A DNA stretch of 7,814 bases. Origin: Chloroflexota bacterium (GTDB lineage: Bacteria > Chloroflexota > Limnocylindria > Limnocylindrales > CSP1-4). Below are positions 1 to 4,764 of this stretch, in pieces; position 1 is the stretch's first letter, and each line of letters starts with the position of its first letter. Both the position numbers and the translations under genes were made by a program. Below the pieces are notes generated by a model, which was not told where the DNA came from, made no database searches, and saw only the letters and a list, made by a program, of their open reading frames with translations. The stretch covers positions 2,330 to 10,143 of the forward strand of contig DAIDTV010000041.1 in assembly GCA_027457005.1 (NCBI GenBank), written 5' to 3'.

Positions 1-557
1 GCACGGACCAGCAGCCAGCCACCCAGCCCGGCGATCACGATGCCCGAGGCGATCTCGAGCACTGCCACCGACGCCTGGAACGGGATGCCGTTGGACGCGT
101 AGTACACGGGCAGGTCATGGAGGGCCTCACCGACCCCCGCGATCCCGCCCGCGATGAGCGCCACCGGCAGCCCGAACGACCGGTACAGCGTGAACGCGAA
201 GACGAGTTCCGCCCCGGTCCCCTGGACGAAGCCGGAGAGGACCACGTCCATGCCCCAGACATTGCCGAGCAGGGCGGACACGATCGCGGCGACCAGCTCG
301 GCGAAGAGCGCCGCCCCGGGCTTGCGCACGATCAGGGTGGCGATGACGCCAGGCATGAGCCAGACGCCGCTGATGACGTACTCGAGCGGCTTGAATGCCC
401 CGAACAGGGGCGCCGCGACGTTCCACACGGTGTCCCACGCCCAGAACACCACGCCGAAGGCAACGGCAATCACGGCCGTGACCACGATGTCGCGGGTGCG
501 CCAGCGCGTGTCGGGCGGCGTGAGGGCCCTCCCGTAGCGCGCCACGTTGTCCGTCAT
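1..557 (-). CDS. ykoE: ECF transporter S component, YkoE family (thiamine/HMP uptake), 3' end cut by window edge
   Basis: This is a membrane substrate-binding (S) subunit of an energy-coupling factor transporter for thiamine or its pyrimidine precursor HMP. It would work with ATPase and T subunits (YkoD and YkoC in Bacillus), probably encoded beyond the left edge. About 185 residues are visible. The protein starts MTDNVARYGRALTPPDTRWR and then has about six hydrophobic segments (near residues 24-45, 58-77, 81-102, 105-124, 130-150 and 160-185). The FVQGTGAELVFAF stretch in the fourth segment and the VFWAWD stretch in the first are as I recall them in the YkoE family. Family members are about 195-200 residues, so only a short C-terminus is missing. 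The start is set by the GGGAGGAG ribosome-binding sequence, which overlaps the end of thiN, and the 3-nt gap implies co-transcription under the TPP riboswitch. Whether the ligand is thiamine or HMP cannot be read from the sequence; the neighbouring kinase acts on thiamine itself. Confidence 0.85.
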   Translation of the reverse strand, partial: MTDNVARYGRALTPPDTRWRTRDIVVTAVIAVAFGVVFWAWDTVWNVAAPLFGAFKPLEYVISGVWLMPGVIATLIVRKPGAALFAELVAAIVSALLGNVWGMDVVLSGFVQGTGAELVFAFTLYRSFGLPVALIAGGIAGVGEALHDLPVYYASNGIPFQASVAVLEIASGIVIAGLGGWLLVR

Positions 558-560
558 CTG

Positions 561-1265
561 CTACTCCTCCCGGGTGTCACGCGCGACCGGCTGCACGGCC
601 GACCTGCGCGTGTGGATGACCAGCAATCGGCCGGACCGGCATCGCACGGAGGCGGCCGGCCCGAGCATCTCGTTGGAGAGGCCGCGCGACGGCCCCATGG
701 GGAGCGTCTCGTCACGCAGCGGGTAGCGCAGGCCCTCGGTCACCACCCCGAGGGCGTCGCCTCCCCAGGGGAACAGCGAGACGAAGTCGCCCGTCTCGCC
801 CGCGAGGTCAAGCCGGGTCCCGGCAACGCCGGGCCCGCCGGGCCCGAGCAGCCGCAGCGTCGAGCGGTCGTCCACGAGCGACATCTCCACGCCTCGCTGC
901 CGCGCGATGAGGAGCAGTTCGACCGCGGACAGGGCGTGTTCGATTCGAGGACCGCCCAGGGCGCCCAGCGCGACCACCCGGTCGGCCCCCCGCTCGATCG
1001 CCGCCTCGAGCGCGAGCTCGAGATCGCTCTCGTCCTTCTCGGCCGGGACCCTTCGCACCTCGATGCCGGCCTGTTCCAGGCGCCGGACGAGCGCCGGCTC
1101 GGCCGAGTCGAGATCGCCGACCAGCAGGTCGGGCCGCAGCCCCAGCGCCTCGCACGCCGCCGCGCCCCCGTCGGCCGCGATGACCAGCGCGACGCCGGCG
1201 AAGACATCCGCGGGCACCGACGTCCGGGCGGGCACACGCCCGTTGCCGACCAGCAGCGCCTTCAT
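561..1265 (-). CDS. thiN: Thiamine pyrophosphokinase
   Basis: This 234-residue cytoplasmic enzyme transfers pyrophosphate from ATP to thiamine, giving thiamine diphosphate (TPP). Visible family motifs in order are AADGGA (D32-G34), GDLDS (50-54), the acidic EKDESDLELAL block (76-86) and GGPRIEHALSAVELL (from 104), which matches the GGRxDHxxxN region. These make up the N-terminal catalytic domain. The C-terminal beta domain carries GDFVSLFPWG, the GLRYPL turn and the GLSNEM signature typical of thiamine-binding TPKs. The length is normal. The ATG at 1263-1265 has no clear Shine-Dalgarno sequence. It follows a leader of about 150 nt carrying the TPP riboswitch, so high TPP should repress both this gene and ykoE 3 nt downstream. 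This is product feedback on thiamine salvage. The family assignment is secure; the exact start is slightly less so. Confidence 0.94.
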   Translation of the reverse strand: MKALLVGNGRVPARTSVPADVFAGVALVIAADGGAAACEALGLRPDLLVGDLDSAEPALVRRLEQAGIEVRRVPAEKDESDLELALEAAIERGADRVVALGALGGPRIEHALSAVELLLIARQRGVEMSLVDDRSTLRLLGPGGPGVAGTRLDLAGETGDFVSLFPWGGDALGVVTEGLRYPLRDETLPMGPSRGLSNEMLGPAASVRCRSGRLLVIHTRRSAVQPVARDTREE

Positions 1266-1369
1266 CGCGCGCCGTGAGCCCCGCTGCGCGGGCGCCGCGG
1301 GCGCGGGATACCGTGCGGGCGCCGCAGACGCGCGATCCGGCGGCCCTGGCGGGACCAGGGCTCCGATGG

Positions 1370-1408
1370 CAGAAACACGACGACCTCCGTCTCCCCGGAC
1401 AGAGGTCG
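1370..1408 (-). terminator. Candidate expression-platform hairpin of the TPP riboswitch
   Basis: Seven nucleotides past the aptamer, minus-strand RNA can form an 11-bp stem: CGACCTCTGTC, loop CGGGGA, GACGGAGGTCG, with one U-G wobble. It is followed by UCGUGUUUCU, a weak U-rich tail. The position fits an intrinsic terminator or anti-terminator partner. A second stem, GCCCTGG with loop TCCCG and CCAGGGC (plus coordinates 1343-1361), lies further towards thiN. I did not find a clear alternative helix linking this stem to the aptamer's P1. Control could therefore be Rho-dependent or translational. The hairpin is directly visible; the terminator role is inferred. Confidence 0.5.
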
Positions 1409-1415
1409 GGCTCGT

Positions 1416-1505
1416 GGACTCCCTTCGCTGGTACGACCCAGATCAGGTTCCGAGGGTCTGCGGCACGTGCCGCACTCTCAGCACCGGCGTGGTGCTCCCC
1501 TGTCC
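1416..1505 (-). promoter_or_regulatory. TPP (THI-box) riboswitch aptamer
   Basis: Read on the minus strand, this segment contains the conserved TPP-aptamer blocks in the right order. They are GGGGAGC at the start of P2, CUGAGAG (1475-1481), GAACCUGAUCUGGGU (1436-1450), which holds the pyrimidine-sensing CUGAUCUGG turn, and ACCAGCGAAGGGA (1420-1432), which contacts the pyrophosphate. P1 closes with GGAC (1502-1505) and GUCC (1416-1419). P2 has a 6-bp stem, AGCACC/GGUGCU. The optional P3 extension is a 16-bp palindrome (1459-1474). It lies upstream of thiN and ykoE, exactly where TPP feedback is expected. Binding of TPP should lower expression of both genes. Confidence 0.96.
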
Positions 1506-1524
1506 GCTCTTCGGTTGTGCCGTG

Positions 1525-1530
1525 ATGCTA
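1525..1530 (-). promoter_or_regulatory. Candidate -10 element for the riboswitch/thiN/ykoE transcript
   Basis: The minus strand reads TAGCAT immediately after the first stop codon of the HAD gene. Transcription would start near 1518, about 13 nt before the aptamer. I see no convincing -35 at 16-18 nt spacing. The same hexamer occurs before the gene at 3711. Read-through from the HAD gene is the alternative, because only 25 nt separate its stop from the aptamer. Confidence 0.4.
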
Positions 1531-2220
1531 CTACTGGACGCCCCGCAGCGGCGTCACGACGGCCGCCACGTCCCGTGCGACCCAGCGGGCGCCGCCGGCC
1601 TTCAGGCTGCGCGCCTGCGCCGCCCCGGTGAGCACCCCCAACGGGAGGGCGCCGGCCCGCTTCGCCATCAGCATGTCGTCGGCGGCATCAGCGACCAGCA
1701 CCATGTCGGCCGGCGCGACCCGCAGGTAGCGCGAGGCCATCAGGAGGGGCGCCGGATCGGGCTTCTGGTGCGGGACCTCGTTGCCGTAGACCATGGTCTC
1801 GAACACGCCCGACAGCCCGGTCGCCCTGAGCTCGAGTTCGAGCCGCTCCCGGTGGCCGGCCGTGACCAGCGCGACCCGGCGCCCGTCGGCACGCAGCCAC
1901 TCCAGCGCCTCGGCCGCGCCGGGGACCAGGGCGGACACCTCGGTCTCGAAGATCTCCACCCAGCGGCGGTCGATCTGCGGCCACAGCGTCTCGGGGATCC
2001 CCAGGCTCTGGTACATGCGCCGCCAGTCGGGCGCGTAGTGCTTGTGGAAGAGCGCGTCGTCGAAGGGCAGGTCGAGCTCCCGGAAGATCTCCCGGTAGGT
2101 GGCCTTCGTCCGCCCGATGGAATCGATGAGCGTGCCGTCCCAGTCGAACGCCCAGACCCGGCGCTCGGCCATCGAACGCAGGACGTCACGGGGCGGCCGT
2201 CCCCGGCGCAGCAATCGCAT
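1531..2220 (-). CDS. HAD-superfamily hydrolase, phosphoglycolate phosphatase-like
   Basis: This is a cytoplasmic Mg-dependent phosphatase of the haloacid dehalogenase fold. From the ATG at 2218-2220 it is 229 residues. All four HAD motifs can be seen. Motif I is FDWDGTLIDS, with nucleophile D26 and acid/base D28. Motif II is VALVTAG (T in place of S/T). Motif III is the K of HQKPDP. Motif IV is LVADAADD, with A where GDxxxD enzymes usually have G. The roughly 75-residue helical insert between motifs I and II is a C1 cap, as in Gph/PGP and beta-phosphoglucomutase relatives. The substrate cannot be read from the sequence. The frame stays open upstream to 2301, but that would overlap the divergent gene at 2280 and adds low-complexity Arg/Gly residues. 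An internal ATG at 2170-2172 (MAERRVWAFDWDG) is a credible alternative start. The gene ends in tandem TAG TAG codons. Confidence 0.82.
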   Translation of the reverse strand: MRLLRRGRPPRDVLRSMAERRVWAFDWDGTLIDSIGRTKATYREIFRELDLPFDDALFHKHYAPDWRRMYQSLGIPETLWPQIDRRWVEIFETEVSALVPGAAEALEWLRADGRRVALVTAGHRERLELELRATGLSGVFETMVYGNEVPHQKPDPAPLLMASRYLRVAPADMVLVADAADDMLMAKRAGALPLGVLTGAAQARSLKAGGARWVARDVAAVVTPLRGVQ

Positions 2221-2240
2221 CGCTGCATTCTGACAGCGCA

Positions 2241-2256
2241 GGCCCGGGCCCGGGCC
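2241..2256. repeat. 16-bp GC palindrome between divergent genes
   Basis: GGCCCGGGCCCGGGCC is a perfect palindrome in the 59-bp gap between the HAD start (2220) and the deacylase start (2280). It could be an operator for the divergent pair. Its composition is pure G/C in a GC-rich genome, so chance is a serious alternative. Confidence 0.35.
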
Positions 2257-2266
2257 GTACCGGTGA

Positions 2267-2272
2267 TAGACT
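2267..2272 (+). promoter_or_regulatory. -10 box for a leaderless YbaK-type transcript
   Basis: TAGACT fits the TAnnnT pattern of leaderless promoters in high-GC bacteria. It is followed by seven nucleotides (CGCCGCC) and the GTG start, so transcription would begin at or next to the start codon. There is no Shine-Dalgarno sequence and no recognisable -35. The same geometry recurs before the genes at 3711 and 7726. Confidence 0.5.
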
Positions 2273-2279
2273 CGCCGCC

Positions 2280-2849
2280 GTGCCCGATCCGCTTGCCCCA
2301 CCCTCGCAGCGCGTTCTCGACACCGCGGCCCGCAAGGGCGTGAGCATCGAGATCGTCACGTTCCCGGACAGCACGCACACCGCGGAGGACGCGGCACGCG
2401 CGGTGGGCGCGGAACTCGGCCAGATCGTCAAGAGCCTGGTCTTCGTGGCGCCTCGCGAGGAGGACGCCGTCGAGCCGTTCATCGTGCTCGTCGCGGGGCC
2501 GGACCGGGTGGACGTCGGCCGGCTCGCGGCCGTGGTGGGCGAACCCGCCATCCGGCGGGCCACCGCGCGTGAGGCGAACGACCTGACCGGGTACGTCATC
2601 GGCGGCATCCCGCCGTTCGGCCACCGGCGCCCGATCCGCGTGGTGATGGACCCACGCCTCGGACGGCACGAAATCGTCTGGGCGGCGGCCGGAACACAGA
2701 ACGCGGTGTTTGCCGTCTCTCCGGCAACGCTGCGGATGCTCTCCAACGCGACGGTCGCGCCCGTTGCCGCGGAGATACCGCACGAGGAGCAGGCCGGACC
2801 CGCCGGCGAGCAGGCGGCCCGGGCGACGGGGTCCGCCGGCGGCGCGTGA
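2280..2849 (+). CDS. YbaK/EbsC-family aminoacyl-tRNA deacylase
   Basis: This 189-residue cytoplasmic protein belongs to the YbaK/EbsC/ProX editing superfamily, which hydrolyses mischarged aminoacyl-tRNAs (Cys- or Ala-tRNA-Pro in well-studied members). Evidence is the THTAEDAARAVG segment (32-43), the QIVKSLVF strand holding the invariant lysine K51 needed for editing, the LTGYVIGGIPPFGH loop (102-115) matching the family GGxxPxGH/Q motif, and the VVMDPRL strand after it. The core ends near residue 160. The last 25 or so residues are an Ala/Gly/Glu-rich tail without family support. The GTG start lies 7 nt after a TAnnnT box and lacks a Shine-Dalgarno sequence. The next gene's GTG overlaps this stop codon. 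The exact tRNA substrate is unknown; the EbsC-like subgroup is as likely as the classic Cys-tRNA-Pro deacylase. Confidence 0.88.
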   Translation: MPDPLAPPSQRVLDTAARKGVSIEIVTFPDSTHTAEDAARAVGAELGQIVKSLVFVAPREEDAVEPFIVLVAGPDRVDVGRLAAVVGEPAIRRATAREANDLTGYVIGGIPPFGHRRPIRVVMDPRLGRHEIVWAAAGTQNAVFAVSPATLRMLSNATVAPVAAEIPHEEQAGPAGEQAARATGSAGGA

Positions 2850-3418
2850 GCGAGGCCGAGGCGCACCGCTCGACCGTCCGATACCCCGGGGGGCTCTCGG
2901 TCCGCTTCCGCTGGGCCGGCACCGGCCGCGCCGCCGACGTCTTCGCCCTCTCCGAGGCGGGCGGCCGGCTCGACGACCATGGCACGCTCGTGTCGCCCCA
3001 TCCCGATCGCCTGTGCCGGGCGGAGATGCGCGTCGAGGGGCCGGCGGGCGCCTGGACCGCGCGCTTCGCGTCGCCGATCTTCGACGGGCCCACGGCATTC
3101 TTCTGGGACGTGCCGGGTCTCCTGGTGGCCAAGTTCGGCTTCCGCTCCTACGGGCTCGACGCCCGCACCGGAGATCTGCGATGGTCGCGGGAGAGCGGAG
3201 CGCCGATCATCGACGTCCTCGGCAGCTCCCGGATCGACCACGTCCTGGTCCAGAGCGAGATCGACACGGTCGCCGTGGAGGCCGACGGATCGGTCGCCTG
3301 GCGACTGGCGCACTCCGACGTGGTGGCGGGAGCGGAGCTGATCGGCGGGCGGCTCGTGCTGACCAGCTACGGGGGCCAGCTCGCGGCGTTCGATCCCCAG
3401 ACGGGGCGCGCCCTCTGA
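2846..3418 (+). CDS. Small PQQ-like beta-propeller-type protein of unknown function
   Basis: The product has 190 residues and no signal peptide or membrane segment, so it is probably cytoplasmic. I do not recognise a named family. The C-terminal half has three blade-like units in the style of PQQ/PQQ-like repeats: LLVAKFGFRSYGLDARTGDLRW (ending near 113), HVLVQSEIDTVAVEADGSVAWRL (about 130-152) and RLVLTSYGGQLAAFDPQTGRAL (to 190). The DARTGDLRW and DPQTGRAL turns match the repeat's D-x-x-TG-x-x-x-W pattern. Three units are too few for a closed propeller, so it may oligomerise or use a divergent N-terminal half (residues 1-100) to complete the fold. The start overlaps the deacylase stop in a GTGA junction, implying translational coupling. 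Coding-style GC bias supports a real gene. Function is not assigned. Confidence 0.72.
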   Translation: MSEAEAHRSTVRYPGGLSVRFRWAGTGRAADVFALSEAGGRLDDHGTLVSPHPDRLCRAEMRVEGPAGAWTARFASPIFDGPTAFFWDVPGLLVAKFGFRSYGLDARTGDLRWSRESGAPIIDVLGSSRIDHVLVQSEIDTVAVEADGSVAWRLAHSDVVAGAELIGGRLVLTSYGGQLAAFDPQTGRAL

Positions 3419-3425
3419 TCCCGGG

Positions 3426-3443
3426 GCGGCCGGAAGCGGCCGC
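3426..3443 (+). terminator. Hairpin after the YbaK/PQQ-like pair
   Basis: GCGGCCG, loop GAAG, CGGCCGC forms a perfect 7-bp stem eight nucleotides past the stop codon. No U-run follows, so it is not a classical intrinsic terminator. It could stabilise the 3' end or support termination in a genome that relies on U-poor hairpins. Confidence 0.35.
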
Positions 3444-3459
3444 GAAGCGGCGATGCACC

Positions 3460-3521
3460 AGTGGATGAGCGGTGGATGAGCGGTGGATAAGTGCGCGTGA
3501 AGTCCGGGCGAAGGTGGACAA
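3460..3521. repeat. Phased cluster of four DnaA-box-like 9-mers
   Basis: Plus-strand GTGGATGAGCG occurs twice in tandem (3461-3471, 3472-3482), followed by GTGGATAAGTG (3483-3493) and later GGTGGACAA (3513-3521). On the minus strand these read TCATCCACT, TCATCCACC, TTATCCACC and TTGTCCACC. The last two each differ by one base from the DnaA boxes TTATCCACA and TTGTCCACA. The first three are 11 bp apart and the fourth is 31 bp further on, so all four could face roughly the same side of the helix. They lie just upstream of the promoter at 3527. The DnaA reading is inference; an unrelated regulator could use these direct repeats. Confidence 0.45.
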
Positions 3522-3538
3522 CCCGGTTGACCCGGACT
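3501..3538. repeat. 8-bp inverted repeat overlapping the -35 of the 3527 promoter
   Basis: AGTCCGGG (3501-3508) and CCCGGACT (3531-3538) are perfect inverted copies separated by 22 bp. The right arm covers the last two bases of the -35 and the start of the spacer. The fourth DnaA-box-like 9-mer lies between the arms. The layout fits a repressor operator or a looped site. Confidence 0.4.
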
Positions 3539-3555
3539 GGGGCGCTGGCTAGCGT
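3527..3555 (+). promoter_or_regulatory. SigA-type promoter
   Basis: TTGACC (3527-3532), a 17-nt spacer and TAGCGT (3550-3555) make the only near-consensus two-box housekeeping promoter I found in the window. The start site is predicted at about 3561-3563. The gene at 3711 seems to have its own leaderless -10. This promoter therefore drives either a separate RNA or a second, long-leader transcript of that gene. Confidence 0.6.
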
Positions 3556-3561
3556 TGAAAC

Positions 3562-3646
3562 AGCCCGAAGGGGTCAGGAGCGATCACTAACGGCGGCGAT
3601 GACATCAACGCCCACGTGAGTTCGCGGAGGTTCCTTCGGGCCCTTT
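3562..3646 (+). ncRNA. Candidate structured RNA or long leader, family not recognised
   Basis: From the predicted start site the transcript begins with GCCCGAAGG (3563-3571), which is perfectly complementary to CCUUCGGGC (3633-3641). This makes a 9-bp helix enclosing about 61 nt, followed by CCUUUG. Inside is GGCG-A-UG-ACAU-CA-A-CGCC (3595-3612), a stem with an A-A mismatch. The 3' arm could instead form a small C(UUCG)G tetraloop hairpin. No convincing coding frame is present: the ATG at 3599 gives only six codons. It does not match the consensus of the TPP, SAM, c-di-GMP-I, fluoride, THF, ydaO or SRP RNAs as I remember them. It could be a small RNA or a regulatory leader of the 3711 gene. 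Confidence 0.4.
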
Positions 3647-3696
3647 GCTGCCCGGAACACCCGTGCCCCCCGCGGCGGCCGTCGCGGGCCGGGTGC

Positions 3697-3702
3697 TAGC
3701 AT
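3697..3702 (+). promoter_or_regulatory. -10 box for a leaderless transcript of the GIDE-like gene
   Basis: TAGCAT is followed by eight nucleotides and the GTG at 3711, matching the spacing before the genes at 2280 and 7726. No -35 is evident. It decides the start of the downstream gene in favour of the GTG rather than earlier in-frame TTG/GTG codons. Confidence 0.5.
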
Positions 3703-3710
3703 CGCCCGAC

Positions 3711-4592
3711 GTGATCGTCCTCGTCCTCGCCGCCTGCGGCGCGCTGTCCCTGGTCCTCGGCGCGTTCGTCATGCGCGGGTTCGGCAGCGGCTATCGAGTC
3801 GGCCGGATCCTGCGCGCCGCTCCCGAGGTGACGCTCGAGGAGGCGGCGGAGGCCGCCCGGGAGGGCCGCCGCGCCTACGTCCGGGTGCACGGGCGAATCT
3901 CCAGCGAGGAGGAATTCCCCGACGAGCACGACCGGCCGCTGGTCTATCGCCGCCGGCGCGTGCAGCTCGGCACGCGCTCGGGGTGGGAGGCCATCGAGGA
4001 CCGGCGCCTGGCCGTGCCGTTCGGGGTCGCGGGCCGCGGGGCGCGCATCGGGGTGGATCTCGCGTCCCTCGACGAGGGGCTCGTGGTGATGCCGCGCGAA
4101 TCGCGGGGCGTCGCGAGCGAGGTGCCCGACCAGGTCCCGCCCGGGACGCCGCCGGACCGACCGGTGCGCCTGTTGATCGAGCAGGTTTCGGCGGTCGAGC
4201 ACGCCTACGTGGCGGGCGTGCCGGCACTCGACACGGCTGGCCGGCCGGTGCTGACCGCGGGCGCGGGTCGCCCCCTCGTGGTCTGCACGCTCGACCTGCC
4301 CGACGCGATGCGGGTCCTCGGCGGGGCGGACCGGAAGCGGGCGGCCCGGGCCGCGATCCTCCTGGGTGCCGGATGCCTCCTGCTTGCCGTCGCGCTCCTC
4401 GCGCTGGTCGCCGCTCCCACGCTCGCCGCGTCGCCGTCGCCGGTGGGCATCGGAGCCGGGGACACCCGGACCAGCGGCACGCCCCCCAGCTTCGTGGGCC
4501 AGCCGATCCTGGCGCTCGTCGGAGTGCTGGTGCTGGGCGTGCTGGCCGCCGCGGCGGCCGCGCTGTACGTCCGGGTGACGCGCCGGCGCTGA
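3711..4592 (+). CDS. Membrane protein with GIDE/MUL1-like (BAM) domain layout
   Basis: The product has 293 residues from the GTG at 3711. It opens directly with a transmembrane helix (VIVLVLAACGALSLVLGAF). A soluble region of about 190 residues follows, starting with a helix (TLEEAAEAAREGRR) and then the pattern YVRVHGRISSEEEFPDEHDRP-LVYRRRR. Two more hydrophobic helices lie near 214-237 and 265-288, joined by a Ser/Gly/Pro-rich loop, and the protein ends in RVTRRR. The order (helix, V.V.G-I ... PLVYRR domain, helix) resembles the GIDE/MUL1 'beside-a-membrane' domain known from the eukaryotic mitochondrial E3 ligase and found in bacteria. There is no RING finger, as expected outside eukaryotes. 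The frame stays open to a TTG at 3645, but the hydrophobic N-terminus and the TAnnnT box favour 3711. The domain call rests on pattern, not a profile search. Function is unknown. Confidence 0.7.
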   Translation: MIVLVLAACGALSLVLGAFVMRGFGSGYRVGRILRAAPEVTLEEAAEAAREGRRAYVRVHGRISSEEEFPDEHDRPLVYRRRRVQLGTRSGWEAIEDRRLAVPFGVAGRGARIGVDLASLDEGLVVMPRESRGVASEVPDQVPPGTPPDRPVRLLIEQVSAVEHAYVAGVPALDTAGRPVLTAGAGRPLVVCTLDLPDAMRVLGGADRKRAARAAILLGAGCLLLAVALLALVAAPTLAASPSPVGIGAGDTRTSGTPPSFVGQPILALVGVLVLGVLAAAAAALYVRVTRRR

Positions 4593-4718
4593 TGCGCGGC
4601 CGCTCGCCGGCCGCCCGGACGCCGGCGGCGCAGGTCCGCGGGCGCGGCCCGGCGGGTGGGACGATCGGTCGTGACCACCAGTACCTCCGGTCCGCTGTGG
4701 GGTTTTGTGAGGGATCGG

Positions 4719-4724
4719 TAGGCT
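4719..4724 (+). promoter_or_regulatory. Weak candidate -10 for the HTH-GAF-GGDEF gene
   Basis: TAGGCT fits TAnnnT and would start transcription about 34 nt before the ATG, leaving room for the AGGTGG ribosome-binding sequence at 4755-4760. No -35 is visible. The 172 bases between 4592 and 4765 hold nothing else I can support. Confidence 0.25.
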
Positions 4725-4764
4725 CTGGCAGGTTCGCAGGCGGCCGAGTCGAGCAGGTGGGTTC

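Noticed and set aside
117..1277. A plus-strand open frame of 386 codons opposite thiN and ykoE
   Set aside because: Its product is rich in R, G, P, H and E with no recognisable fold. It is the antisense shadow of two well-supported genes.
907..2343. A plus-strand open frame of 478 codons opposite thiN, the riboswitch and the HAD gene
   Set aside because: It crosses the riboswitch and gene boundaries, and its composition is that of a frame shadow.
3460..3493. CRISPR-like or iteron array reading of the tandem 11-bp repeats
   Set aside because: The units are contiguous without spacers and far shorter than CRISPR repeats. No replication initiator gene is nearby, so a plasmid origin is not supported.
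3599..3619. A six-codon ATG peptide inside the candidate RNA
   Set aside because: Too short, with no ribosome-binding site and no runs of regulatory codons.
3645..3710. Upstream TTG (3645) or GTG (3663, 3693) starts for the GIDE-like gene
   Set aside because: They add a Pro/Ala-rich stretch ahead of a transmembrane helix that begins exactly at 3711. The TAnnnT box fits the later GTG. The GGAGG at 3627-3631 is too far from the TTG.
4671..4721. A 16-codon GTG frame (VTTSTSGPLWGFVRDR) before the cyclase gene
   Set aside because: It lacks a proper TAnnnT box at leaderless spacing and a ribosome-binding sequence, and has no repeated regulatory codons. Nothing beyond its existence supports translation.
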